Positions 39,028 through 48,267 are shown, counted from the first letter of the stretch. The stretch: 64,000 nucleotides of DNA from Lysinibacillus pakistanensis (GCF_030123245.1 NZ_CP126101.1:4152501-4216500), one strand, 5' to 3'. Numbers and translations are program-made. Notes: generated by a model not told the origin, from the sequence alone.

Positions 39028-40448
39028 ATCGATTCTTGCTCCTTGCTTGAAATACCTTTACGTTCCATTTTGCCCCACTCTCGTCTTCTTACTAAGAAGT
39101 TCAAAAGACCTTCACAGCGCCAAAATAGTGTAATGGGACGATACCAAAAAATTTCTGTAAAACTTAGTAACATCATACGTATTAAGTCAGCAACCTTGAA
39201 CGTTTTATTTTTGCTCCATGCTTCAAATAGCACTGCCATCATTGAAAATACAACACCATAAAGTACAAATGATAAAAGTAGCAAAATGGCTATCTCATAA
39301 TAGATATCACCTAAGAAAAAAGCAAAAACAATATAAATATATCCACCAAGTTCGACAATCGGTCCTAATCCTTCAATAAGCCAAAAATAAGGGAAGGATA
39401 ATAACCCAATACCGCCATATCTCGGATTAAAAGTCATTGATTTATGATTCCATAAACTCTCTAATAATCCTTGATGCCATCTTCTTCTTTGTCGCCTTAA
39501 AACGGCCATCGTTTCTGGTGCCTCTGTCCAACAAACAGGGTTCTCTACAAATTCAATACGTTTATTTTCCTTCTTTTTACGGATATATCGATGAAGTTTT
39601 ACTACGAGTTCCATATCTTCACCAATCATACTTTTAGTATAGCCACCCGCTTCTACTACCCATTTTTTCGAAAATACACTAAATGCACCTGAGATAATTA
39701 AAACCAAGTTAAATTTACTTAGCGTAATTCGCCCTATTAAAAAAGCTCTAAAGTATTCAATAATTTGCATAGTCACTAAATAATTTTTAGATAGGTTTGT
39801 TTCTAATATCGAGCCAAGTTGCATATTCATTCCATTGGCAATTTGGACATTGCCTCCTGCTGCAATTACCTCACCATCAGATGAGGCAATTGGTTTCATT
39901 AAACGTAATAAAGATGTACTCTCTAGAATGGAATCCCCATCAACAGAGCAAAAATAAGGATATCTTGCAACATTAATACCGACATTCAAAGCATCTGCTT
40001 TTCCACCATTCTCTTTCTCAACTAAAAAACAATTTTGGTGAATTTGCGATTGATAGATTTGAACAATCGGACTTGCTTGGATTTCCATTTTTATAACTTT
40101 TTCAATTTTTTTCATTTGAAATTGCTCAATAACTATTTCTTGCGTGCGATCAGTAGAACCATCATTGACAATGATTATTTCAAATTCTGGATAGTGTAAG
40201 CTAAGTAGAGAATGGATACTATCGACAATACCTACTTCTTCATTATAAGCAGGTATAATGACAGATACTGGTTTAGAATAGAACGCATCAATATACATAT
40301 CATCCATTTCAGTTTGATCAAGTCTATGTTCCTTTCTTAACTTTAAAAGAGCAAAGAAGAACATAAGTCCATATGTTACTATAACTAGTAGCATATAAAT
40401 TATGATTAACCCACCAAAAAACCACATTAAATAGTCACGTAAAATCAT
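39024..40448 (-). CDS. Family 2 glycosyltransferase, IcaA/PgaC-like
   Basis: 474-residue membrane synthase with two N-terminal membrane helices region (about 8-35), a GT2 domain carrying VIIPAYNEE, VNDGSTDRT, VDGDS (DxD), GEDMEL and RRQRRRW (Q/RxxRW), and about four C-terminal helices. The layout matches poly-N-acetylglucosamine synthases (IcaA, PgaC) and relatives. No IcaB/IcaD homologue is next to it, but a deacetylase gene lies at the operon end, so an N-acetylhexosamine polymer is likely. Start overlaps the HEAT-repeat gene by four bases. Confidence 0.85.
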   Translation of the reverse strand: MILRDYLMWFFGGLIIIYMLLVIVTYGLMFFFALLKLRKEHRLDQTEMDDMYIDAFYSKPVSVIIPAYNEEVGIVDSIHSLLSLHYPEFEIIIVNDGSTDRTQEIVIEQFQMKKIEKVIKMEIQASPIVQIYQSQIHQNCFLVEKENGGKADALNVGINVARYPYFCSVDGDSILESTSLLRLMKPIASSDGEVIAAGGNVQIANGMNMQLGSILETNLSKNYLVTMQIIEYFRAFLIGRITLSKFNLVLIISGAFSVFSKKWVVEAGGYTKSMIGEDMELVVKLHRYIRKKKENKRIEFVENPVCWTEAPETMAVLRRQRRRWHQGLLESLWNHKSMTFNPRYGGIGLLSFPYFWLIEGLGPIVELGGYIYIVFAFFLGDIYYEIAILLLLSFVLYGVVFSMMAVLFEAWSKNKTFKVADLIRMMLLSFTEIFWYRPITLFWRCEGLLNFLVRRREWGKMERKGISSKEQESI

Positions 40449-41494
40449 ACTGCACGCATCCTTTTTCCTAATACTTCAATAGCCATATCAATTGCATATT
40501 GGTCATTTGTTGTGGCAATGAATTCTTTTAATCTCTGATAACCTCGTGGATCTTCTATTATTGTGCTTGCTGCTTGCGATCGTACCCACCAATTACTATC
40601 CTGTAACAATTTTTCTAAATGCTCGGTAGTATATGTTAATGGTGCATACTTAAATAATTTTGCGACCATTAATCTTTCTTCCCATATTGACGAATTGACA
40701 AATGGAATATACGTCTCTAAATCTCGGATAATCCCAATTCTTTCTAATCCTCGAAGAGTACGAATACGAATTTCAGTATCCTCACTTGCTAATAATTCTT
40801 CAAGTCCCTCGATAACATCCATACTACCTTTTGCTGCAATTGTATCAATCAAAGCATATTGTGCTGCTTGTTGTAATCTTTCCATCTTTTCCATAAGTCG
40901 TTGGAGCATCTCTACTTCTAAATATGAGAATAACTTTTTATACTCACTTTGTGAAAAAGAATAATTATATAGCCATATTTCTTGAATAAATTTTTCTTTT
41001 TCAAGAATAGAATAGATTTTAAATAGCTGAAATACTTCTATTGAATGTTTGCGTTTAATGGATACTTCACAAGTACTGATAAGCTCTTTTATACGGAAAT
41101 CAGCAATGCGATACATTGCATTCATTTTCTTACTCCAGTTTCTGGATTTTAATTCATTTTGGTAATATTCCTTTAAATACATCTGTGCAAAAGTATAGAT
41201 CTTTTGTTGAATAATCGGATTGGATATATTTCTTAAATACGATAAAAATATGTGTTCTACCGCTAATATTTGATTTTTATTTTTAGGAATTAGCGTAACA
41301 GTAAATCGGTCGTCCTCTAGAAAGTATTCCTGCCAAAGTATTTTTGTATTTTGTATATACTTTTCCATCTCATGCTTCTTTCTTTCTTCGTACCTTCTCT
41401 GATAGATTAAATAAATCATTACTACACCACAAAATAATAAGAGAATAGCAATAATATATAATAATAATTGAATCGATAATTCAATCATAATCAT
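40445..41494 (-). CDS. HEAT-repeat membrane protein
   Basis: 349 residues. One N-terminal membrane helix (about 5-30), a basic linker, a helical middle part and a C-terminal half built of HEAT-like helical repeats (ALIDTIAAKGSMDVIEGLEELLASEDTEIRIRTLRGLERIG; later LLQDSNWWVRSQAASTIIEDP). HEAT repeats are protein-binding scaffolds; here the protein probably connects the regulator upstream with the synthase downstream, both of which it overlaps by four bases. This role is inferred only from position. Confidence 0.75.
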   Translation of the reverse strand: MIMIELSIQLLLYIIAILLLFCGVVMIYLIYQRRYEERKKHEMEKYIQNTKILWQEYFLEDDRFTVTLIPKNKNQILAVEHIFLSYLRNISNPIIQQKIYTFAQMYLKEYYQNELKSRNWSKKMNAMYRIADFRIKELISTCEVSIKRKHSIEVFQLFKIYSILEKEKFIQEIWLYNYSFSQSEYKKLFSYLEVEMLQRLMEKMERLQQAAQYALIDTIAAKGSMDVIEGLEELLASEDTEIRIRTLRGLERIGIIRDLETYIPFVNSSIWEERLMVAKLFKYAPLTYTTEHLEKLLQDSNWWVRSQAASTIIEDPRGYQRLKEFIATTNDQYAIDMAIEVLGKRMRAV

Positions 41495-42387
41495 AACCTC
41501 GCAAATGTTCGTTTTAATTGTGCTTGAAATAGATTTAAATCAAATGGCTTAATTAAATACTCATCAACGCCACTTTCGTATGCATAGATCATATCTCCCT
41601 GAGACTTCCTATTAGTCATCATATAAATAATAAATTTCTTTTGATTAGCCATTTGCCTTAATGTATGCAAGACATTGAGACCATTTTTACGAGGCAAAAT
41701 ATCATTCATAATGACAATATGCGTATGTCCAGATAAATACCAATCCGACTGTAAAAATTCATGTCCATCTGAAAAAACTTTTGTTTCTAATTGAAAATGA
41801 TCCACTACCATTTTTTGAACTGTTAATTCTAATACTTCGCCAAAAATAACATTTTCCTCTAAAATACTAACTTTCACTCTTTCCATTGGCTGCGTCTTAA
41901 AACTCGTTACTTTTTCAATTTCCCAAGGTTCTGTTAGTTGACTAAAAACATCAAACTGTTTACCAATTAGATCCTCAAACATTACTTGATCATTTTTAAC
42001 CTCTGCAATGATTCCCTGCAATGTAAAAGCTAAATCGATTTTAAAAGGGGAATCCTTACTTTTTACGAGTTGAAAAATTCGATTTAAAAACGCATTTCCC
42101 TCCTCCTCACCATTTTGTGTTAACAAAATTCCCCACCGTAAACTTCCCTCTAACCTAAAAAGCATATCGGTATTTCGAACTTCGGATACAAGAAAATGAG
42201 CAATTTGTTCTTCTAAATCTTCAATCATACTATTTTTCTGGGAATTCGATACAGTTGCTTTTAAAAAAATAACTGTTAATTCCATATGTGAACGAATAAT
42301 ATTTGCCTTTAACACATCAAAAAATGGGGGAATATCACTTTCTTCCAATATATCCACTTTTTGCGTCGTTTTAATTAAAGTGTCCAT
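41491..42387 (-). CDS. Regulator with GGDEF-like N-domain and pseudo-receiver C-domain
   Basis: 298-residue cytoplasmic protein. Residues about 30-150 resemble a GGDEF fold, but the signature place reads RLEGSLRWGILL, so cyclase activity is not expected. Residues 171-298 are a response-regulator receiver: acidic pair E177/E178, threonine T258 and lysine K280 are in place, but the phosphoacceptor (four before the conserved Pro232) is Asn228, with Asp229 beside it. It therefore looks like a phosphorylation-independent receiver. It has no DNA-binding domain, so it likely acts by protein contact on the HEAT protein and synthase. First gene of unit 2. Confidence 0.72.
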   Translation of the reverse strand: MDTLIKTTQKVDILEESDIPPFFDVLKANIIRSHMELTVIFLKATVSNSQKNSMIEDLEEQIAHFLVSEVRNTDMLFRLEGSLRWGILLTQNGEEEGNAFLNRIFQLVKSKDSPFKIDLAFTLQGIIAEVKNDQVMFEDLIGKQFDVFSQLTEPWEIEKVTSFKTQPMERVKVSILEENVIFGEVLELTVQKMVVDHFQLETKVFSDGHEFLQSDWYLSGHTHIVIMNDILPRKNGLNVLHTLRQMANQKKFIIYMMTNRKSQGDMIYAYESGVDEYLIKPFDLNLFQAQLKRTFARL

Positions 42388-43128
42388 CCTATGCTCCTCT
42401 AATATTTTTCAATATGATATTTGTTTGCACTGTGGAATTATCGTAGGAAATAGCTGTTATTCAGTAATTTTTCATTATATTACCTATTAATATGTTGTTA
42501 AATATGTGCACTTTTGCTTATTAACTACTTCTCTATACAAGCACATGAATGTTTAGGCAATCAAAATCCAGCTAAATCAACTGTACTAGATTATCTTACT
42601 TGCTACTCCATGTAAAGTTGTAATACACATAGGTAATCAAAATGTACATACTTATTTGGGCGTTTATCGTGCATGAGTGTAACTATTAATAGAAACTTCG
42701 TGGTTTAAGAGGTACGAGTTATTTTACGGCTGATGTTATACTTTCAAAGAAAAAAACATCTACCAAAAGAAGATAAAAATGGATAACTATCCCACTTCAT
42801 ATTGGATTATTTTTCTATTTTAACATACATTTTCGAGAAATAAGATAAATGTAGGAATTTTTTTACACAATGTTGTTAGAAACTTCATTAATGTTTCACA
42901 GTATATCATATTCAAATCCTTTTATAAGAATATAACAATATGAACTGAACAAATTCTAAACAAGATGAAGATTCAAGGCAGGAATACAAATAGAAAAAAT
43001 CTGCTGTTTTCCCATATAAAACGGAGAAAATTTGCAGATTCTTTACTTTATGATGACAATGGGGGAAAATGGGAAAATGCCCTTTTTGCTACTTACAGGT
43101 TTTCTAAGTTATTTGAATGGCTTCTCGC
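42388..43128. other. Gene-free region upstream of polysaccharide unit 2
   Basis: About 740 bases, AT-rich. It should contain the unit 2 promoter and holds the terminator-like hairpin at 42994-43042. A short plus-strand frame around 42965-43210 overlaps that hairpin and the neighbouring gene and is not believable. Confidence 0.5.
42994..43042 (-). terminator. Terminator-like hairpin after the TIM-barrel gene
   Basis: AATCTGCTGTTTTC pairs imperfectly with GAAAATTTGCAGATT; on the minus strand TTTTTT follows. It lies about 90 bases downstream of the gene at 43129-44019. Confidence 0.55.
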
Positions 43129-44019
43129 CTATGGTCGCATCTCCATCCAACTTTCCAGATGGTGGATTGCAATACCTTTAAAGCTCGTTTTTTCAGAAAA
43201 ATATTTTTGAACTTTGCTCAACTGCCGATTCATATATGCTTCTCCTTCTTCTGAGAAGCTAACAGAGTCTCCCTCTTTTGATTCCAAAGTCTCAACACCT
43301 ACAACAACTTTTTTATTCATTTGTTTGGCATATTCGATTTCATTTTTCGCGATTTTTATAATTTCCTGTGAATTATCTCGATAAGCCATTATCGTCACAC
43401 CATCCGAATGGTCAATTAACCATTCAGATAAAATACCATTACCATATTTAGTGTCGTATGAAATCTCATCATACCAAAAGGGTATATCTAATTGTAGTGG
43501 TAAATTGAATGACTGTGCTTTCTTTTTTGCTTGCACAACTAATTGTTGATAGGTCTGAATCGCAGTTGTTTGTTTTGTAGTCCAAAGAGTTGTATCATAG
43601 GGCTCAATATCTAAATGTATCCCTAAAAAACGTTGTACATCTGTTGCTTCATGTTGATAGTGCTCTAACCAATCCATAAGTTGATTTTGATACTCAATTC
43701 CATTCTCGGTAATCCAATAGCTTTCTCCAGCTAGTGCGTATATCTGGATGTCTTTAGCTGTAGCCTTTTCAATAAAGCTTTGATAAACTTTTTTAGATAT
43801 TTCATAATCAATTTGTAAATAAACCTTGTTTATATGTTTAGTTTCTAAAAACTCCAAGGTATTAATTTCGTTATCTACAAGTATCCACGGATTCCAAATC
43901 CATGTAGAACGTTCATCTTCTGTAATATTATCCGCCTTTATAATTGTACTATTAAGTGACATAAATAAAATGCATATGATCACTAACTTAAAACCTCGAC
44001 TATTAATAATTTTACACAA
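43129..44019 (-). CDS. Secreted TIM-barrel protein, putative glycosidase
   Basis: 296 residues with a signal peptide (LVIICILFMSLNSTIIKA) and a predicted TIM barrel: STWIWNPWIL, VYLQIDYE, IYALAGE, FLGIHLDIEPYD, LQLDIPFWYDE, GVTIMAYRD. The HLDIEPY strand resembles the catalytic region of GH18-like and related glycosidases. Start is unsure: the only TTG (44019) directly abuts AAAGGAG with no spacing, and a properly spaced codon would be an ATT nine bases later. It is single, upstream of unit 2 and on the same strand, and may act on the same polymer. Confidence 0.65.
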   Translation of the reverse strand: MCKIINSRGFKLVIICILFMSLNSTIIKADNITEDERSTWIWNPWILVDNEINTLEFLETKHINKVYLQIDYEISKKVYQSFIEKATAKDIQIYALAGESYWITENGIEYQNQLMDWLEHYQHEATDVQRFLGIHLDIEPYDTTLWTTKQTTAIQTYQQLVVQAKKKAQSFNLPLQLDIPFWYDEISYDTKYGNGILSEWLIDHSDGVTIMAYRDNSQEIIKIAKNEIEYAKQMNKKVVVGVETLESKEGDSVSFSEEGEAYMNRQLSKVQKYFSEKTSFKGIAIHHLESWMEMRP

Positions 44020-44147
44020 CTCCTTTCTACAAACTAGTTATACCATATCGAAAATTTTTATAAATAGGGATATATTTCATTTTATAATTTTTCTTCATAA
44101 AGTAGGGTTTTTTTCTTAAATACCTGTTTAACCTAACTCAATTTTTA

Positions 44148-44182
44148 CAAAAAAATAGTACAAACCTTAGTTTGTACTATTT
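44148..44182. terminator. Terminator of the met operon
   Basis: AATAGTACAAA / TTTGTACTATT stem, six-base loop, T-rich tail on the minus strand, just after metQ. Confidence 0.85.
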
Positions 44183-44206
44183 AACAGTTTATTTTATTAC
44201 AATAAA

Positions 44207-45064
44207 TTATTGAACTGGTACAACTGAACCTTTCCATTCTTCAAGAATGAAGTCTTGGATTTCTTTCGAATTTAGGACTTCTAATAATTTTTTAATTTCT
44301 TTCTTTGTTTCATCCCCAGCACGAACAGCAATAATATTCACATATGGAGACTCTTTATCTTCAAGAGCAATTGAATCATTCACTGGGTTTAAGCCGTTAT
44401 CGATTGCAAAGTTAGAGTTAATTAGCACTGCATCACCTTCATTATTTTCGTACATTTGTACGAGCATTTCAGGTGCTGTATTAGCATCGAATTTAAAGTT
44501 TTTAGGGTTTTCTGCGATATCTTTGATTTCTGCTGCTGTTTTATCGATACCATCTTTAAGTTTAATTAGGCCTTTTGCTTCTAGTAATGAAAGCATACGA
44601 CCGTGGTCTGCAACTGAGCTAGAAAGTAAAATTGTTGCGCCCTTTGGTAGCTCGTCAAGTGATTTATATTTTTTAGAGTAAATGCCGATTGGCTCAATGT
44701 GAACGCCACCAGCATTGACGAAATCATAGCCATTATCTTTAATTTGAAGCTCTAAGTAAGGAATATGCTGAAAATAGTTAGCGTCAAGGTCTTCTGATGC
44801 TAAATCTTGGTTTGGTAATACATAATCTGTATACGTTTCAATTTGAAGATCAATACCTTCTTTAGCTAAAATCGGTTTTGCTTTTTCTAAAATTACTGCA
44901 TGCGGTGTATTAGAGGCACCTACAGTTAATGTCACATTTTCTTTACTATCTGTTTTATCATCTGTTGATGCACCTGAGCTTGCATCGTCTTTTTTACCAG
45001 CACCGCAAGCCGCTAAAGCTAGCACTAATACTGATAAGAGTAATCCTGTCAATAGCTTCTTCAT
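44207..45064 (-). CDS. metQ: Methionine ABC transporter substrate-binding lipoprotein MetQ
   Basis: 285-residue lipoprotein (lipobox LAAC, Cys20) of the NlpA/MetQ family. Landmarks are VGASNTPHAVILEKAKP, DLDANYFQHIPYLE and the KNFKFDANTAPEML region that form the methionine pocket. It captures D- or L-methionine outside the membrane for MetNP. Last gene of the metN-metP-metQ operon, which is under a SAM riboswitch. Confidence 0.93.
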   Translation of the reverse strand: MKKLLTGLLLSVLVLALAACGAGKKDDASSGASTDDKTDSKENVTLTVGASNTPHAVILEKAKPILAKEGIDLQIETYTDYVLPNQDLASEDLDANYFQHIPYLELQIKDNGYDFVNAGGVHIEPIGIYSKKYKSLDELPKGATILLSSSVADHGRMLSLLEAKGLIKLKDGIDKTAAEIKDIAENPKNFKFDANTAPEMLVQMYENNEGDAVLINSNFAIDNGLNPVNDSIALEDKESPYVNIIAVRAGDETKKEIKKLLEVLNSKEIQDFILEEWKGSVVPVQ

Positions 45065-45125
45065 TTTATTACACTCCCTTTTATTTTGTTCAAAGTATGT
45101 TAACGGCAGAGAACCGAAATAACCT

Positions 45126-45794
45126 TTAACGTTTATCTGTTTTAGCTGTAATCATATCGCCTATCCATTGAATAATAAATACGACTACTAAGATTAGAAT
45201 AGTTGCCATTAATGTCACATCTGAGCGATTACGCTGGAAGCCATCCAAGAAGGCTAAGTTTCCTAACCCGCCTGCACCAATAATTCCAGCCATTGCTGTA
45301 TAACCAACAAGCGCTACAGCTGTTACAGTAATACCTGAAATAAGCGCAGGTAATGATTCTGGAATTAACACTTTCCATATAATAGTAGATGTTTTAGCAC
45401 CCATTGAACGAGCTGCCTCGATTACCCCTCTATCAATTTCACGTAATGCAATCAATACCATACGTGCATAGAATGGGGCAGCACCAATAATTAGTGCTGG
45501 TAATGCAGCATTGGCTCCACGGATTGTGCCAAGCAAGAATTTTGTAAATGGAATTAATAAAATAATTAACACGATAAATGGAATCGAACGGAAAATATTT
45601 ACGAGTGAACCTGTTAAGAAATTCACAATTTTATTAGCCCATAGTTGATGGGGGCTTGTTAAAAACAATACGATTCCAATTAATAAGCCAAGGATGAATG
45701 TTACTACGGTTGAAATAGCTGTCATATACAGTGTTTCATAGGTAGCTGCCCACATTCGCTCCCAGTCGACATTCGGAAAGAGATTAGTTAGCAT
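45126..45794 (-). CDS. metP: Methionine ABC transporter permease MetP
   Basis: 222-residue permease with five membrane segments and the EAA loop (EAARSMGAKTSTIIWKVLIPES) that contacts MetN. The ATG at 45794 has GGAGGTG seven bases upstream and overlaps the end of metN by 11 bases; a TTG two codons earlier is less likely. Forms the MetNPQ importer with its neighbours. Confidence 0.93.
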   Translation of the reverse strand: MLTNLFPNVDWERMWAATYETLYMTAISTVVTFILGLLIGIVLFLTSPHQLWANKIVNFLTGSLVNIFRSIPFIVLIILLIPFTKFLLGTIRGANAALPALIIGAAPFYARMVLIALREIDRGVIEAARSMGAKTSTIIWKVLIPESLPALISGITVTAVALVGYTAMAGIIGAGGLGNLAFLDGFQRNRSDVTLMATILILVVVFIIQWIGDMITAKTDKR

Positions 45795-46812
45795 TTGCAA
45801 TCACCTCCGTTTGTACTTCAACTGTATTTAAGTAACCTAATGCATCAGCCACATTTGACTCGGTTCCATCTATTTGCACAATAAGTGTACCGTAAGCACC
45901 ATTTTTTGTTTGAGAGATATTACCGTGCACAATACTAACTTCTACATCAAAGTGCTTGACGAGGTGTGAAATTACGGGCTGCTCTGTTTTTTCTCCTACA
46001 AAAATTAGCTTAACAAGTTGTCCAGTTGGATAATTTGCTTTTATTTGTGCAACCGTCTCCTGCGTTTCCTTCGTATCTGTAATTTGTGACACAAATTTTT
46101 TCGTAATAGCAGCTTGAGGTGCCTGGAATACTTGTAATACCTCACCACGTTCTACTATTTCGCCAGCCTCCATTACTGCTACACGATGGCAGATTTTACG
46201 GATAACGTGCATTTCATGTGTGATTAACACAATAGTTAATCCTAATCGCTCGTTAATATCTACAAGTAAATCCAGGATTGCATCGGTAGTCTCTGGGTCA
46301 AGTGCTGAGGTTGCCTCATCACATAATAAAACCTCTGGATTATTAGCAAGTGCTCGAGCAATGCCGACACGCTGCTTTTGACCGCCTGATAGCTGTGATG
46401 GATACGCCTGATCACGTCCATCTAAACCAACAAGAGTAATCAATTCCTTCACACGTGCATCACGCTGAGCCTTTGAAACACCTGCGATTTCTAGTGGAAA
46501 AGCGATATTTTCAGCAACGGTTCTAGACCATAGTAGATTAAAGTGCTGGAAAATCATACTTACCTTTTGTCTTGCATCTCTAAGCTTTTGCCCCTTAATA
46601 GATGAAAACTCTTGATTGTTAACCATCACCGTACCAGATGTTGGCTTTTCTAAACCGTTCAATAAACGAATCATTGTACTTTTACCAGCACCACTATAGC
46701 CGATAATGCCAAATATTTCACCTTTATTTATGGAAAGGTTTACGTCTTTGACTGCTGTTAATTCGCCATTTGCGGTTTTGTAATTCTTCGTAATATTTTG
46801 AAGCTGGATCAT
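45784..46812 (-). CDS. metN: Methionine ABC transporter ATPase MetN
   Basis: 342-residue ATPase. Walker A GYSGAGKST, signature LSGGQKQRVG, Walker B VLLCDEATSALD, and a C-terminal NIL regulatory domain (about 265-342) that in homologues binds methionine and inhibits transport. ATG at 46812 follows GGAGTATTCGCT; the frame upstream runs into the riboswitch terminator. First gene after the SAM riboswitch. Confidence 0.95.
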   Translation of the reverse strand: MIQLQNITKNYKTANGELTAVKDVNLSINKGEIFGIIGYSGAGKSTMIRLLNGLEKPTSGTVMVNNQEFSSIKGQKLRDARQKVSMIFQHFNLLWSRTVAENIAFPLEIAGVSKAQRDARVKELITLVGLDGRDQAYPSQLSGGQKQRVGIARALANNPEVLLCDEATSALDPETTDAILDLLVDINERLGLTIVLITHEMHVIRKICHRVAVMEAGEIVERGEVLQVFQAPQAAITKKFVSQITDTKETQETVAQIKANYPTGQLVKLIFVGEKTEQPVISHLVKHFDVEVSIVHGNISQTKNGAYGTLIVQIDGTESNVADALGYLNTVEVQTEVIANAN

Positions 46813-46837
46813 AGCGAATACTCCTTTTCTCATATAG

Positions 46838-47003
46838 AAAACCCCTTCACTCACAGACAAGTAGAAGGGGTCACGTATTTATACGCTCAACCGTTCTCTC
46901 ATCTTTCAAAGATAAATCTTTGGGTGATTTGGCACCTTTTCACTTTGTGATGGTTGCCGGGCTTCATAGGGCACTTCCCTCCGCCACTCTTCATAAGAGT
47001 TCG
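46838..47003 (-). promoter_or_regulatory. SAM-I (S-box) riboswitch
   Basis: On the minus strand the aptamer begins CTCTTATGAAGAG (near 47000), continues GGCGGAGGGA, CCCTATGAAGCCCGGCAACC and the P3/P4 helices, and is followed by a terminator hairpin (ACCCCTTC / GAAGGGGT at 46841-46871) and TTTT. These are the conserved S-box segments in correct order. High S-adenosylmethionine should stop transcription before metN. Confidence 0.95.
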
Positions 47004-47055
47004 ATATATTCAATGTTTTAGTAATATATTTGTTACTTTACCATGCTAGCAAACT

Positions 47056-47376
47056 TCAGTCAATTGATTTTTTTAACAATTCGTATAAAAACGGTACGGA
47101 TTGAAAAGCATAGACTTTTTCTGTCACTTTTCCGCCATCACAGACGAGTAAACATGGTACACTTTCGATTTCGTAATCTAAGGCAATTTCTTCAACAAAA
47201 TTTAAATTTGCTTTGCCGATTTGAAGCTTTGGCAGTAATTGCTCAACGATCATCATCATTTTTGATGCAACTGCACATGTACCACACATAGGTGTATATA
47301 AATAAAAGGCAGCTTTTTTCCCCGACTGGACAGCCGCGATCCACTGCTCTTTTGACCATTCTTCCATTTTTTTCAC
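47056..47376 (-). CDS. yusE: Thioredoxin-like protein YusE
   Basis: 106-residue thioredoxin-fold protein with a CGTC redox motif (about residues 31-34) and the cis-proline loop SVPCLLV, matching YusE of Bacillus subtilis, which has the same neighbours (met genes and yusF). Likely a cytoplasmic thiol-disulfide exchange protein of unknown partner. The start at 47376 is a GTG preceded by AAGG; an ATG three codons later is possible. Confidence 0.8.
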   Translation of the reverse strand: MKKMEEWSKEQWIAAVQSGKKAAFYLYTPMCGTCAVASKMMMIVEQLLPKLQIGKANLNFVEEIALDYEIESVPCLLVCDGGKVTEKVYAFQSVPFLYELLKKSID

Positions 47377-47382
47377 GCAACC

Positions 47383-47724
47383 TTACAAAATATATTGATT
47401 ATGGATTGAGAAATGTGCTCGCAACAATATCATTGCTAATACCTTTCTCGGAGTTGTCTCAACTTCTTTATACGTTGGCATTGTACGTAAATGCTCTGCC
47501 TCTGGATAATGTCTGTCCATTAATGCCCGTAGCTTATCCCCTGATGGATCTGCATCAAAAAATGTATAAAGCTCACAGCCCTCATATGGATCAAGCAGCA
47601 CTTCTAATTGATGCACACCAATTGTACCATTCGTACAAAGTATTGTGACATCTTCACTTAAAATAGGTTCAATTTGAAGCTTATCCGAACGGCCTTCAAC
47701 AATTAAGCATTTTCCCTCGAACAT
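47383..47724 (-). CDS. yusF: Toprim-domain protein YusF
   Basis: 113-residue single Toprim domain. LIVEGRSDK holds the conserved glutamate and FFDADPSGDK the DxD pair, the metal-binding residues shared by primases, topoisomerases and RNase M5. The family is close to small RNase M5-like proteins, with an unproved function. ATG at 47724 with GGTGG upstream is chosen over starts 14 codons earlier. Six bases separate it from yusE, so they form an operon. Confidence 0.85.
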   Translation of the reverse strand: MFEGKCLIVEGRSDKLQIEPILSEDVTILCTNGTIGVHQLEVLLDPYEGCELYTFFDADPSGDKLRALMDRHYPEAEHLRTMPTYKEVETTPRKVLAMILLRAHFSIHNQYIL

Positions 47725-47842
47725 CACGCCACCCCCATTAGACATATCCCTTTTCCTTATAGTCATTATATCAATTAAGCATTAACGATGGTAATGTTAG
47801 ACACCCATTGCAAGCGACTATCTCCCCAGCCATGAAGATAAT

Positions 47843-47873
47843 AAAAAACGTCGGTGAATGCCGACGTTTTTCT
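47843..47873. terminator. Terminator of gcvH
   Basis: AAAACGTCGG / CCGACGTTTT stem with A and T flanks directly after the gcvH stop on the minus strand. Confidence 0.85.
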
Positions 47874-47886
47874 ATTAGGGCTTGTC

Positions 47887-48267
47887 TTATTCAGCGACCA
47901 TTTCTTCGTATTGCTCTGCTGTCATAAGCTTTTCAACTTCTGATGCATCAGCAGGCTCAACAACGATCATCCAAGCTTTTTCATATGGTGATTCATTAAC
48001 GAATTCTGGGCTATCTTCTAAATCTGCATTTACTTCAACTACAGTACCTGAGATTGGCGCATATAATTCAGAAACAGTTTTTACTGATTCTACGCTACCG
48101 AATGGATCATCTGTTTTGATCTCATCGCCAACTTGTGGAAGCTCAACGAAAACGATATCTCCTAATTCAGATTGTGCGAAGTGTGTAATACCGATACGTA
48201 CTTTTCCATCTTCTACTTTTACCCATTCATGTTCTTCAGAGTATCGTAAGTCTTTAGGTGTGCTCAT
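47887..48267 (-). CDS. gcvH: Glycine cleavage system H protein
   Basis: 126-residue lipoyl carrier. The lipoylated lysine is in [14 protein letters not shown] (about residue 63). In Firmicutes GcvH serves glycine cleavage and also as the relay from which lipoyl groups are passed to other enzymes, so it connects to lipA in this window. ATG at 48267 follows GGAGGGG. No gcvPT genes are next to it, as in Bacillus subtilis. Confidence 0.95.
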   Translation of the reverse strand: MSTPKDLRYSEEHEWVKVEDGKVRIGITHFAQSELGDIVFVELPQVGDEIKTDDPFGSVESVKTVSELYAPISGTVVEVNADLEDSPEFVNESPYEKAWMIVVEPADASEVEKLMTAEQYEEMVAE

